Positions 34,366-45,272 of a stretch of DNA of 64,000 nt are shown piece by piece (the first letter of the stretch is position 1; the number at the start of each line of letters is the position of its first letter). Below the pieces are notes generated by a model that searched no databases, was not told the DNA's origin, and saw nothing but the letters and a program-made list of their open reading frames with translations. Source of the stretch: Datisca glomerata (lineage: Eukaryota; Streptophyta; Magnoliopsida; Cucurbitales; Datiscaceae); NCBI GenBank assembly GCA_003255025.1, contig QANY01013337.1, forward strand, positions 1,862,237 through 1,926,236, in the 5' to 3' direction. The position numbers and the translations under genes were made by a program.

Positions 34366-35014
34366 CCCCCCTCAAACTTATCTTAGGATCATGGATAAGT
34401 TTGTCCTTGAAAAAAGTGAATTGATGAGTGGATAAAGGTTTGGTGAAGAGGTCTGCAAGTTGTTGTCGAGAGCTAACATGTCTAACAATTAAGTCTTTCT
34501 TCATAACTCTTTCTCGGATAAAATAAAAATCGGTTTCCACGTATTTTATACGAACATGTAAAACTGGATTGGATGACAAACTTATGGCTGAAGTATTTTC
34601 AAAATAAAGGACAGGTGCCTGAGATTGAAATATATGCATATCACGTAACACATGTCTTAACCAACTCAACTCAGCGACATTGTTGGCCAGAGCCTTGCAT
34701 TCAGTTTCAGTTGAAGACCTGGCAACAATGACTTGTTTCTTGGCACTCCAGGAAATGGTATTTGAACTATGGAGGATGATGACACCAGAAGTGGATATCC
34801 TATATGATGGATCCTCAACCAAATTAACATCACTAAAATCCTGCAAATGAAGAGTACTAGGTGTAAAATAGAAGCCATGATCAATAGTTCCTAAAATGTA
34901 TCTTAATATACATTTTACAGCATGGAATTGGGATATAGTAGGAGAATGCATAAATTGATAATCTCTATTCATAGCAAACGTGATATCAGGTCTAATAAAG
35001 GTCAAGTATTGCAA
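34277..35014 (-). pseudogene. Copia-3 RNase H and RT thumb
   Basis: A 245-residue open stretch with RPDITFAMNRDYQFMHSPT, YRISTSGVIILHSSNTISWS, AKKQVIVARSSTETECKALA, and the C-terminal SSRQQLADLFTKPL. This is a nearly complete Copia RNase H. It reads on into the LTR. Confidence 0.88.
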
Positions 35015-36000
35015 AGATCCTACAATACTTCAATATAGAGTAACATCATATATATGAGAGCCAACATGACTATATAAGAGAGACTTGGTAGAATAGGGAG
35101 AAGCACAAGGCTTAACCTCAAGCATTACTGGCATAGATAATAAATCCCTAGCATACTTTCCTCATTAACAAAAATATTTTTAGAGTTCCTAATAATTTCA
35201 AGACCTAAAAACTATTTGAGATCACCCAAATCTGTCATATTATAAGTTTTCTACATGTTTTGAATAATATAATCAACAGAAATAAAATTTGTACCACTTA
35301 TAATAATATCATCCACATATAACTATATATAAGTAATAGAGTGACCAGTAACATGAACAAACAAAGAAGTATCAGCCTGTGATGCAATAAAACCAATGGA
35401 TAACAAGTGAGTGGTAATTTTTTCAAATCGTTCCCTTGGGGGATGTTTTAATCCATATAAGACTTTGTTAAGCTTACAAACATAATCAGGATAAGTCTTA
35501 TCAACAAAACCATGTGGTTGTGTCATATATACTTCCTCAGACAAAGAACCGCGTAAAGACATTTTTGACATCTAATTGCCTTAAAGGCCAACCAAATTTT
35601 ACAGCAAGAGATAGTAAAATAAGAATATTTATTTTCTTAATGATAGGTCTGAATGTTTTACCATACTCCTATCATGCCTGTATATAGTAACCCTTAGCCA
35701 CTAGTCTGGCTTTATATCTTGCTATTGTACCATCAGGGTTGTACTTAAGCTTGTGCACCCACTTACAACCAACAAGATTCTTATGAGGGGGAAGAAGAGC
35801 AAAAGATCAAGTATTTTGAGACATTAAAGCATTATATATGCATGAATCATAGCTTGAGTCCATTGTGGGCTCATAGAGGTAGTACTAAAGCAAGTGGGTT
35901 CAGTAGGGTGTTCATTGTCATGAATGTGAGAAGCAGTAAAAACTTTCTTTTTAGAAATACCTCACTTAGATCTAGTTTGCATGAGATGACAAGACTGACT
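35015..36000 (-). pseudogene. Copia-3 reverse transcriptase remnant
   Basis: Segments in shifted frames: GSLSEEVYMTQPHGF, DYVCKLNKVLYGLKHPP (35571-35323), then a stop and LYVDDIIISGT at about 35325-35290 with the catalytic YVDD motif still readable, then MTDLGDLK. Upstream (35780-35600) the fingers are readable only in part. Confidence 0.85.
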
Positions 36001-36399
36001 AATGGTTTAAGTGAGTGTGTGTGTGTGTGATTCTGTCTAGGGGAGGAGGCAGACATAATAGAAAAATCAAGAGAATTAGAGAGATAAGCTTCAAGCAAAT
36101 TATTAGACAAAGTGAATATGAAGCAGTAGGCAAATAATCAGTCAACGGTCCCATATTTATACTGTCCAGAATTTCTAGCAGAAATAGAATCATGAAAAGG
36201 TGCAGAATTTATAATAGGAAAATTATCAATGACAACATAATCATTAACATGGAAATTAGAAACATGAAGACCAGCTACATCATGCACAACAGAACCATTA
36301 AAAGGGTGGGAAGTGGAACTCGGTGCAGTGACAGAAACATAAGGTGCAGAAGGTTGAGCCACATAATTTTCAGCACTGTTATGAGCATATTTTTCAGAA

Positions 36400-37769
36400 T
36401 TACCATAATGATAAAATAGAGAAGAGGTAAGAAGGAGAGAGGAGAAACATACCTTGAAGAATTGTTACCTGAAGGAGAAGACTAAGATGAATCATGGGAC
36501 ATAGATACCGAGTTAACATCAAAGGGAAAATAAGTTTCATAAAAAAGACATGTCTAAATGTATAAATTTTCTTGTTAACTATATCACAAGACAAATATCC
36601 TTTTTTATCTAAAGCATAACCCAAAAATACACATTGAATATATTTTGGATCAAATTTGTTATGCATATAAAGCCTTAGACTAGGATAACATGAGCAACCA
36701 AAAACTATTAATTGATTATAATTAGCCATTTTGCCAAATAATCTGTCAACAGGAGAATCATTATTCAAAGTTGAAGTAGGCATACGAATGATAATATCTA
36801 CAGCTGTAGCAAAAGCATAATTCCAAATAATATGAGGAACAAAAGCATGATGTAAAAGAGTAAGTCCAGTTTCAATAATATGCCTATATTTTCTCTCAGC
36901 AACACCATTTTACTGAGGAGTATAGGGACATGATTTTTTATGAATAATGTCATGTTCATGAAGGAAAGATTGAAAAGAAAGACTACCATACTCACTACCT
37001 CCCTTAGATCTTTAGATCTTGATTTTAATGAGAACATGATCTCAACAAGAGCCTTAAAATATTTGAAACAAGAGAAAATATCATATCTGAAACTAATGGG
37101 ATAGAACGATATATACCTTGTGAAATCGTCAATAAAAATAACATAAAAGCAATGACCAAGTATAGAAGACATAGGGGAAGGTCCCCACACATCAGAATGT
37201 ATTAAAGCTAAGGGAGTAAAGGAGACAGAACAAGAAATAAGAAAAGGAAGCTTGTGCATGTTATTGGTTATACAACTTATACAAACACAGTGTTCAAAAC
37301 TAGGAGAATTACAAGGCAAATTACCTTTCTGAATAACATGCCTAATAGGGGTTTGTGTAGAGTGACCTAATCGATAGTGCCAAAGAAAGGAAGAATTCTT
37401 AAAGCCTGAATGAGCAACAGTTCTAGCGAGTAAAGAATTTGGCAGAGGGTAAAACTCATTAATGCTTGGACCTTTGTGCATGATGACTTCTGTGTCCTTG
37501 TCTTGAATCCAGAAAAATGGAGCATCAGATATAAATAAATAATTATTTTGAAGGAAAATTTGATAATAGGATAATAAATTATGAGAAAGATCAGGAACAC
37601 AAAAAATAAGGGACGGAGAGAAAGATTTGAGAGGAAAATGTATAAAGCTAGAATCTGTGTGTGATATTGGCAGTGGTTGTCCATTTCCAATAGAGATTTG
37701 TTCGTCATCAGTGTATTCAGAATGGGAGAAAAGATCACCCAGTATCTGTGATCCATACCTGAGGATCAT
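36400..37769 (-). pseudogene. Copia-3 protease end and integrase
   Basis: The open stretch 37769-36798 begins after QVWITDTG (protease, DTG visible at about 37750-37735). It contains FLWHYRLGHSTQTPI and CVCISC (zinc-binding), then ALIHSDVWGPSPMSSILGHC and VIFIDDFTRYISFYPI, the integrase core. A second stretch (36783-36400) has MPTSTLNNDSPVDRLFGKMA and FGCSCYPSLRLYMHNKFD, the region after the core. Stops and a frameshift near 37015 break the core before the third catalytic residue. Confidence 0.85.
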
Positions 37770-38961
37770 TTTGAGAAGAGGACTGAGATATAACAGTCAT
37801 TGCAGAGATGTTTGAAGAAGGATTATGTCCCTGATATGTAAATTTGAGAAGATGATAACAATCAACATCACTGTGATCAAATTTGAGACAAATGTTGCAT
37901 TGAACCTGTGAAGGTTGAGAAGCTACGAGGCTATCTGAAGAAAACTTTAGTGGATTCTTGAAAATCTGGGAGGGTTGAGCAAGAGGGTGCCAAGAATTGA
38001 TGGTAAATGTGTAGAATTCTAGTTTGTGCGACCTCATTGTCCAGAATTAGAACGCCCAGAATTGTAATGATTTTCTAAAAAATTCTTGAAATTCCTCTCG
38101 CGATTCGAACCCCGATTTGGAAAAGAAGAAAACATGGCAGTATTCTAAAAGTTTTTTTCTTATTTTTTTGTTGTGTTGAAAGGAACTATTCTTCGACTTT
38201 AAGGAGCACATGAAGCTCCTCAAGAGAAAGCGGCTCAGCACGAGTTTGAATTGATGTCTTAAGTTATTGTATTTGGTAAGAAGGCCATTAATTGTAAGAA
38301 TAAAAATATCACTGAGTTTATCCGTTACCTCCTTGATGCGCTTGATGTAGGAGTTGATAGTCTCGGGTGCTTTCTTGGTGATGGACTGTAATTCAAATTT
38401 CATGTGGAGTATATTTGTGCGATAAATGAGGGAGAAACGCTTCTGAATTGATTCCCAAACATCTCTTGAAATTCTGCTGCCAACGACATGCGCAAGTGCC
38501 ATGAGATTCAAGGTTGCGTTGATGAGTGTGAGTAAAGCCTGATCTTGAGAGACCCAGTGCTCAAATCTTGGATTAACGATCTCTGAATTGTCACCGAGCA
38601 TGATAGTTTACGGTGGGCAGGATATCGTACCATCAACATAGTCGAATACAGAATGTGCCTTTAAGATTACGGAAAGTTGGTACCTCTATAAGATGAAATT
38701 GCTCAAATTCAAACGAATCGAAACCAAATTACTGATATTGGATAAGGGAAAATTGGGGAGGGAGACATATATTCTGTGTTGGTTACAACATAGGTGTTAT
38801 TGGGGGCATGGGAAGGAGTAGGAAGAGAGATAGTTCGAGAGCTGGTTTGAGAACATCTTGGTGTGCTTGAATTTATTCCAGAATTAGTTGAATTTTTGCC
38901 AGTTTAGGAGGGATTGATTTCTAGGTCTGCAGTAAATTGGGTTTCTAATTCTTCAGCCATG
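37735..38961 (-). pseudogene. Copia-3 gag
   Basis: ATG at 38961: MAEELETQFTADLEINPS then a stop. After frame changes the open stretch 38601-38047 has FEHWVSQDQALLTLINATLN, SRDVWESIQKRFSLIYRTNI and ETINSYIKRIKEVTDKLSD, the UBN2-type gag core. A zinc-knuckle-like CNICLKFDHSDVDCY lies at about 37890. It is translated before protease in the intact family; here it is inactive. Confidence 0.85.
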
Positions 38962-38996
38962 AGAAACGACGTTTGTTGAATTTGGCTTTGATACCA

Positions 38997-39227
38997 TGAA
39001 CGAAAACAAAAAACAAAGAATAGAAGAAAGAAAGAGAGAGAGGTGTGAGGCATTCAAGAAGAAACAGAATAGTAATATTTCATTAACTGGAACCAAGCTA
39101 CACGAAGATGATAGAAAATACTAGAATTTAAACTAGCCTAACAACTAGGAATAGAAAAAGACCAAAATAACCTTAAACAACAAATTTACATAACTAAACC
39201 TAACCGTCAAAACTTTATCATTTAACA
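38997..39227 (-). repeat. Copia-3 5' LTR
   Basis: It matches the 3' LTR over its whole length except for the shorter GA run and scattered substitutions. The primer-binding site abuts it at 38996. Confidence 0.88.
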
Positions 39228-39471
39228 CAAATTAGTTTCAACATCGTGTTTCTTCATAATCTCCGGTTCGCGGAACTCTGACTGAGGAATTAACGAAGAA
39301 CCAGATTATTCCCAGAGCTGGTGGCGAGACTCATCAAGAAAATTAAGGTTTATGTAGATGATGAAAAGAGTATCCTCCTTTGTCTGCCAAGTTATTAATA
39401 ACACAGTTGAGAGCGTTCTTTATGCTCTTTGAAAAATCCAGAACCACCCTTATTTTCGTATCTTTTGCCAT
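39228..39471 (-). pseudogene. USP (universal stress protein) gene fragment, proximal part
   Basis: Minus strand from the ATG at 39471: MAKDTKIRVVLDFSKSIKNA, then LNCVINNLADKGG. After frame changes come LDESRHQLWE and SLIPQSEFREPEIMKKHDVE. This matches the N-terminal half of small plant USP-domain proteins, an alpha/beta nucleotide-binding fold of about 160 residues. At least two stops or frameshifts are present. The fragment breaks at 39228, where Copia-3 begins, and resumes at 34116 in the same frame. No introns are visible in what remains, so capture from cDNA or from an exon-rich copy is possible but unproven. Confidence 0.85.
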
Positions 39472-39549
39472 TTTCTCTCCCCCTAGCTTCTTCTAAGACT
39501 TAATAAGATCATTATCAAAGGGAAGGAAAATAAAGCGAGTATTGCGAGT

Positions 39550-39800
39550 AATGTGAAAAGGGGTGGGGAATGTGCTCGAGAATTTTTGAAGGGGAGGATC
39601 GGGTCTAAGCTAAAAGGGTTTGGAAGGAGTTTGAAAAGATGAGTGTTTAGCTAATTTTGGTTACTTAACGAAAAATCTAACAAAAGGGGTGTGATTGTTC
39701 ACACTTAATTGTTATAGAGAGTGTGAGTGGTATTTTTAAATTTAAAAAAAGTATGAGTATTATTTAATAAAACTTCAGTAAGTGTCAATGAAATTTTCTC
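39550..39800 (-). repeat. Right terminal inverted repeat of the Mutator-like element
   Basis: Inverse partner of 33540-33790. The outer end tttctc at 39800 directly abuts the 9-bp duplication. Confidence 0.85.
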
Positions 39801-39809
39801 TAAAATAAA

Positions 39810-40444
39810 ATAAAATATGATGGCCACATGCAAATTATTTAAGAGTAGAGATAAGGTTAGTCGAAAATATTATAGAAAACCAACTCGTTACTATTGAGTT
39901 GATCAATCCGCATATTGGATGGGTCGACATATATTTATGGCCCATGCATCTCTCTATTTATTGGAGTGCATGAGTGGATGTGTTTGCTTCTTTTGGAACT
40001 TGAATTATTTTCTCATTCTCCAGGTGAATTGGGACTTGAAATTTGCTTTCTTCTACTCATTTTTTGTACGGATCCTTCTGCCATACTTATGGTAATCTTT
40101 TGTACGGGTCCTTCTGCCTTACTTATGGTAGCAGGCCTATTTTTTATGGTACAAATAATAAAAATGCGTTATTTAGATGTTTCAGTTGTATTGCGATGTA
40201 ACTCATTTGCATGTGAATGAGATATACAAATATAACACATATATTATTCAATTGAAGTACATCCAACACAAAATAAGATATTTTAGGGTATGATGTCAGG
40301 ATTTTTAATTTTGACACTATATATTATGTCGATTCTCCCATCTAAATGTGTAGACATGTGTTTATTGGATTGCTACTCTTAGAACACTGAAACTTGAATG
40401 CTCATGCGTATCCTTTGACCTCCAATTTTTTCATTCTTTAATAG
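39810..40444. other. AT-rich DNA with a 36-bp tandem duplication
   Basis: Ttttgtacgg-tccttctgcc-tacttatggtaa occurs twice at period 36 (40062-40130). The 101-codon open frame over it has a 12-residue repeat but no recognisable domain. Confidence 0.5.
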
Positions 40445-40940
40445 TGTTGGGAATATCTCACATTAATTGTGGAAGAGTTTGATAGTCAATTATAAATGTG
40501 AGGAAAAACCTCACATCTCAAACTAGTTTTTAGGTTGTGAAGATCTAGTAGCACCCAACATTGTTATCAGAGTCAAGTCTAGGTTTATCAATAAGTCTTC
40601 GTCCCAGTCACGATGAAGTGAGTCATTCGCTCCCCAACTTACGATCCAATGTTTGTTGAATCAAGATTAAGCGAGTCAATAGTTATCCAATTTATGGCCT
40701 GATGTTCATTCAATCTAGGTGAAGTAAGTCAACAATTGTCCGACTCATGGTCCGATGTGTGGTGAATCTGAGTGAAACAAATCGACGGTTATCTGATTCA
40801 GTACCAGACGTGCGATGAGAAAATTGTTAGAGCTATCTCACATGGGTTCTGGATGGTACTTATGATCAGTTTATAAACGTAAGAAAAAAATATCACATCT
40901 CAAACTAACTTTAAAATTGAGAATGTCCAATAACACTCCA
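40445..40940 (+). mobile_element. TRIM-like miniature LTR retrotransposon
   Basis: Two 116-bp terminal direct repeats lie at 40445-40560 (tgttgggaatatctcacatt ... cacccaaca) and 40825-40940 (tgttagagctatctcacatg ... acactcca). The first is followed by ttgttatcagagtcaag, a near match to the initiator-tRNA-Met primer-binding site. The internal part is only about 264 bp, non-coding, and holds three degenerate copies of a 62-bp unit (gtccgatgt-tggtgaatc-agtgaa-cgag). No target duplication was found. Confidence 0.75.
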
Positions 40941-41739
40941 CAGATAACTCAGTCATCTTTTCTCCTCAAAACAAGAATATACCAACTATATATTTTAATA
41001 CACGTTTTGATTAATTAAAATGGAGTTTTGAAATTTTTGTGTATGGAGAGAAATTTATTGATTAAAATAATGTCATCTTATTATAATGGAATCAAGGTCG
41101 TACGAGTTCTTTGACCAGCAAGTTGTCGGCAATCGAGTACTCATCAATAAGTAAAAAATGGGATGTTATAAATTTTATTGAGATCTATGCAGCAAAATAA
41201 ATTTGAAAATCATAGAGTAAAGAACAATAAACTCTTAACTTGGATTTTAGGTAGAGTCAATAGTCAGCGTGTATATATATGAAGGTTCATTTAAACTTTC
41301 GAAGTCTACAGATTTACCAGGCCATGAATAAATAAGACGAGGGTCCTTAAAAAATTGAGGCGGTATCAATAAAAACTATGTGCTATATGGTGCGTAGTGG
41401 TATTTGTTATATCGATTTCGTGAGAGCAGCCTACTGTCATTGAGGAATTTGCACATAGGTAAAGCCCTTTAAAACAGGCTCTTGTTAGTCGTTGAGGAAT
41501 TTGCATGCTCTTTTGTTCAGGTTTATATTTGATCTTATGGTTGATTGTTATGACTTTGACTCGTCATAGTATCATGTGTTTGCTCTATATACTACTGTCA
41601 AGTGTCATCCTTGACTTTTCAATGTGATTGCCTGATTTGTAGCATTGGTCAACTTACGTAACGACATCTCATATTATATATTATTTTGATGTATTCATGC
41701 ATACCCTTGTAACCACTAAGTCAAGTGATAAAAATGCGT
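40941..41739. other. Intergenic DNA, no gene seen
   Basis: Nothing recognisable. A short direct repeat (gtcgttgaggaatttgca-type) occurs at 41433 and 41493. Confidence 0.4.
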
Positions 41740-42341
41740 CCATTGCTTGAGAATGTTTCAGGAGATTGTGGTCTAGAAGGATTGGGGTGAAGGTCCGCCT
41801 TATTGGAAATGACATAACTTTGCCAACATGGCTGCTTTGGGTGTCGTTGATGTGTCGTCTTCCACTTTAGGAAGGAACCTGATTTTTTAGGACACCCTTT
41901 CGAGAAATCTTAAAGGATCGATACCTATTCATCGATGTGATGCATTCTCAGCATTTTCCATGGATTTGTGGCCATTATAATGACGCATGGCGTGATGTTT
42001 TAGGTGGCGTTCGGGGGAATCTTGCCCTGTAGACACCCTGGACCACGTGGCTAAGGCTAGTGAGTGGTAACGGACATTGCCACCTTAATAAGTTTGTTAA
42101 GAAAAGACTACGCAGGGTCCACTGCTAACCAATCTAGGGATTGGTTGAAGTGGCCCTCGCCTGGAAGCTCTCTATAAATAGAGGTATTCCCCCTCATTCT
42201 ATAGGCAAGCTCAAAGTGCTCGTCTTTAACAATTCAAATCCCAACCTCCACTTTCATAGGTTATACTTGTTGTCTGCTGAGACTAGATCACACCTGTAAT
42301 GAGACTCACGTGACACCACTTACGACCTTACTTCCTTAACA
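41740..42341 (+). repeat. LTR (3' part) of an Ogre/Tat-like gypsy element
   Basis: It ends ccttaaca at 42341 and is followed by a gypsy primer-binding-like site. A promoter-like tctctataaataga lies at 42169-42182, where an LTR TATA box is expected. The start of the LTR is not clear; 41740 is an estimate. Confidence 0.6.
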
Positions 42342-42760
42342 TTTAGTGACTCCACTAGGGAATAATTTATCACTATACAACTGCAATTATGGTTGGGAGT
42401 GGATGACCTACCAGGATTTTTGCTCAGATAGATGGTGACACAAATATACGAGCTAACCTGACAATCAATGATATGGATGAAACTACCTCATGAGAGCAGC
42501 CTATTATCATTATTATAGCTGTCGTTGTGCCCGAGAAGGATCATGCAGAATTATCAGGAAATTGCAAATTTATAACTAGAAACTCCATGCTTCCAATAAT
42601 GAAATTCGAACAGTGCTAAGCACCTTTATCGTATTCCTCTAAGGTACTCGGATCCGGTTCAGCATCAACAACCACAAACAAGCATGGAACAACCCTAAGT
42701 CTCAATTCAGACGACCCACACCCCTCCGGCGCCTGTCATTATCGATGACATTCTAATATC
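42342..42760 (+). other. Primer-binding site and truncated internal part of the Ogre-like element
   Basis: Tttagtgactccactaggga directly after the LTR is close to TTTGGCGACTCCGCTGGGGA of Ogre elements (tRNA-Arg type). About 400 bp follow with no long frame. Then Copia sequence of opposite orientation begins. Confidence 0.6.
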
Positions 42761-43256
42761 AATGAAATTCAAACTGATTCCTTACTCAATTAAACTAGCA
42801 ACTGGAATAAGGTTCTTCCCAAAAACTGAGATATAATAAATATAACATAAAACCATAAAACTGTTATCGAATAACAATTTAATAGTTTCAAAAGATACGG
42901 CCGATACTAGTGCTCCATTTTCCCAACGGAAGCTGAACTCACCCTGATCAAGCTTTCTGAATTTCTTGAACTCCTACAGGGAACAAGATATATGGTTAGT
43001 GACTGCAGAGTCTACAATCCATGAAAACATAGAGTCAACCACATAACAGGCCTCAGTAACAAGTATTATACCTTTAGATCTTGAGATAGTCTGGGCAGTT
43101 GTGTTTCTAATAGCCAGCGGCTCCATAATGATAACACTTGTCTTTCGACTTGTTTACTTTTGCAGTGCCCTTACCTTTCGCATCTCTCGAGTTCGTCTTT
43201 TTAGCCTTCTCTGGGCCTCTCGTGTGTTTCATTTTGGCGCCAGAGGTGGAAGGCTT
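42761..43256 (-). pseudogene. Copia gag-protease fragment joined to the Copia-4 LTR
   Basis: The minus strand has KMKHTRGPEKAKKTNSRDAK, KGTAKVNKSKDKCYHYGAAG: a basic gag tail and a zinc knuckle with C-H replacements (CYHY for CFHC). Protease-region words follow in other frames. It joins the LTR without leader or primer-binding site, so a deletion runs from inside the LTR to gag. It is in the same orientation as Copia-4. Confidence 0.7.
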
Positions 43257-44578
43257 GCACCCCACTACTGTACTGTCATGTGGCACTATCATAGTCCATG
43301 TCAATCTTTGAAACACAATCAGCGATTGACACGTGCTAATTACTGTGAATTAAATACTTATTTTAATCAGATAAATATCTAAATATCAGTTAATTCAAAA
43401 TTAACGTATATGATTATCTCTATCAACTAACTTATCTGTTATTTCACAAATAATAGATTTAGTTGATTCAAATTATTATCTAATAATAATTTAATTATCT
43501 AATTTGATAAATTAGATGTTTTGTCTCACTTATCTATATTTAGAAAAATAACTGATAATTATATATATAATTAATTAATTAATCACACATAATTATCTCA
43601 TAATTATGTACATGCTCTAGAATAAAAATTTATTTTGCAAGTCAGTCATTTCTCATGTCCTGAAATATTCACACCCTAGACTGCGTAGTACAGAGGTGAC
43701 TTTAAGACCATGGACCTATGATCCTAAACTCCAATAAATCAGAATGTTAATTAAACTCTTTAATTAAATAATCTTATTTATTAATTCCATTATTTTTCAA
43801 CTATAAATATGGAATTGAACTCTTAGATATTATATTATTGATTCGTAAATTAGAACTAATCAAAATTACCATTTTATCCCTCTAAATACCTATTGATCAT
43901 TAAGTACCATTAATCCACTAGTGAATGACTAAGTTATAATCTTATTATAAATTTGAGGTCAATAATCATTCAGTTCGAGAATTAACACTTAAGAGAACCA
44001 ATATAAGATCTGTTAGGAAAGCTTGGATTCCAAATCTTGCAAGATCATGTTCCTAGTCATCCACATCACGACATCTCCAAAACAAAAGTAACTAGCTTGT
44101 TTTACAAACAAATATTAACGAGTCAATCAAAAGATCAAGTAGACATGCATCGGGGTTCATGACTACTCAAGATTCAGACTGATCTGCATATGATCATCGA
44201 ATTGATATGTATTAAATTGTTATGATAAACGACACGTTGATAAAGATATTTATTCACATCGGTCCAACCATATATATACATATCGATTATCCGGATCTAG
44301 ATCACACGTATTCATAATGTTTAGTGAACCATACTAACAACCATTCATTAAAAATTCTATATTTTAATTTGTTGCTGATAATTTTATTCATTATCTATGA
44401 TCCGAATCCTCTCGTATCAATAAAAGATCATAGTCTCATTAATGAATATAGAATTTTCAAATATTTATATAAATTATTCAACAATAATTAAAAAGAATAA
44501 TTATAAGAAAAATGTAATCTTCATTAAATTTTATATCAAAATGTCAATACACATGGTTTGAGGACATAACCCCCAACA
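43257..44578 (-). repeat. Copia-4 3' LTR (truncated at its far end)
   Basis: It ends ataacccccaaca at 44578, directly followed by atctctcacttgccct, the complement of a polypurine tract. On the minus strand it starts TGTTGGGGGTTATGTCC. Its left part matches segments at 51285-51400 and 52600-52765. Confidence 0.82.
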
Positions 44579-44654
44579 ATCTCTCACTTGCCCTAAAATA
44601 AATGTGAGGTTTCTCTCAATCTCATGTTATGCACGTGATCCTCAAGTAAAAGGA

Positions 44655-45272
44655 TCAATCAAGTTCTGTTCTGACGTTATTTTCATAATCGCCATCCTCT
44701 TGATGCATGATCTCTCTTACAAGATGATATTTCCTCTCTACGTGCTTGCCCCTCGTGTGACTCCTCGATTCCTTGAAATTCGCTACTGCCTTATTGTTGT
44801 CACAGTGCAAGATCAGTGGCTTGTCCATAACTGAAACTACTTCCAAATTAGTATAGAACTTTCTGAGCCATACCACTTCTTTCGTAGCTTCACAAGTCGC
44901 TATATATTCGACTTTTATAGTGGGATCTGCAATGCTGGATTGTTTAATACTTCTCCAGACTACATCTCCACCGCCTAGGGTGAATACTAATCCATATGTT
45001 GACTTTTGATTGTCTCTATCTGATTGAAAGTCAGAATCAGTATATCTAGTAGGGTTCAGGTCTCCACTTGAATAAACAAGCATACAGTTTCTCGTTCTCA
45101 TAAGATACTTAAGAATATGCTTTAGTGCAATCCAGTGTTCCAAACCTGGATTTGATTGATAATGACTTGCAATTTTCACTGCATAAAAGATGCCCGATCT
45201 CATACACAACATGGCAAACATGAGCCTTCTAACTATTGAAGCATAGGAAATCTTTCTCATATCCTCTTCCAA
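44655..45272 (-). pseudogene. Copia-4 RNase H and RT end
   Basis: A 205-residue open stretch with MEEDMRKISYASIVRRLMFA, DNQKSTYGLVFTLGGGDVVW, ADPTIKVEYIATCEATKEVV and CDNNKAVANFKESRSHTRGK, then HLVREIMHQED. These are the Copia RNase H motifs nearly in full; ADSTTEAEY is changed to ADPTIKVEY. Confidence 0.88.

Larger units (their letters stand above)
34117..39227 (-). mobile_element. Copia-3: Ty1/copia element (Ale/Retrofit type) inserted in the USP fragment
   Basis: LTRs at 34117-34365 and 38997-39227. Primer-binding site (reverse complement, ggctttgatacca) at 38984-38996; polypurine-tract complement ccccctcaaacttatc after the left LTR. A target duplication taaat (34112-34116) and caaat (39228-39232) differs by one transition. 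Gag, protease, integrase, RT and RNase H lie in Copia order on the minus strand, all with stops or frameshifts. Family wording is close to Copia-2. Confidence 0.9.
33540..39800 (-). mobile_element. Mutator-like element (Pack-MULE type) carrying a USP gene fragment, split by Copia-3
   Basis: Flanks are identical: taaaataaa at 33531-33539 and at 39801-39809, the 9-bp target duplication typical of Mutator-like elements. Its ends are long inverted repeats of about 250 bp (33540-33790 and 39550-39800; for example gaaaattttcaccaacact against agagaaaatttcattgacac read from the other strand). Without Copia-3 the element is about 1.15 kb. It has no transposase. Between the repeats, on the minus strand, lies a recognisable fragment of a universal stress protein gene, so it is a gene-capturing, non-autonomous element. 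Confidence 0.85.

Noticed and set aside
39915..40220. 101-codon open frame with a 12-residue repeat
   Set aside because: The repeat comes from a 36-bp DNA duplication. No known domain, and the flanks are transposon debris.
43101..43382. 93-codon plus-strand frame
   Set aside because: It is the antisense shadow of the gag zinc-knuckle fragment on the minus strand.
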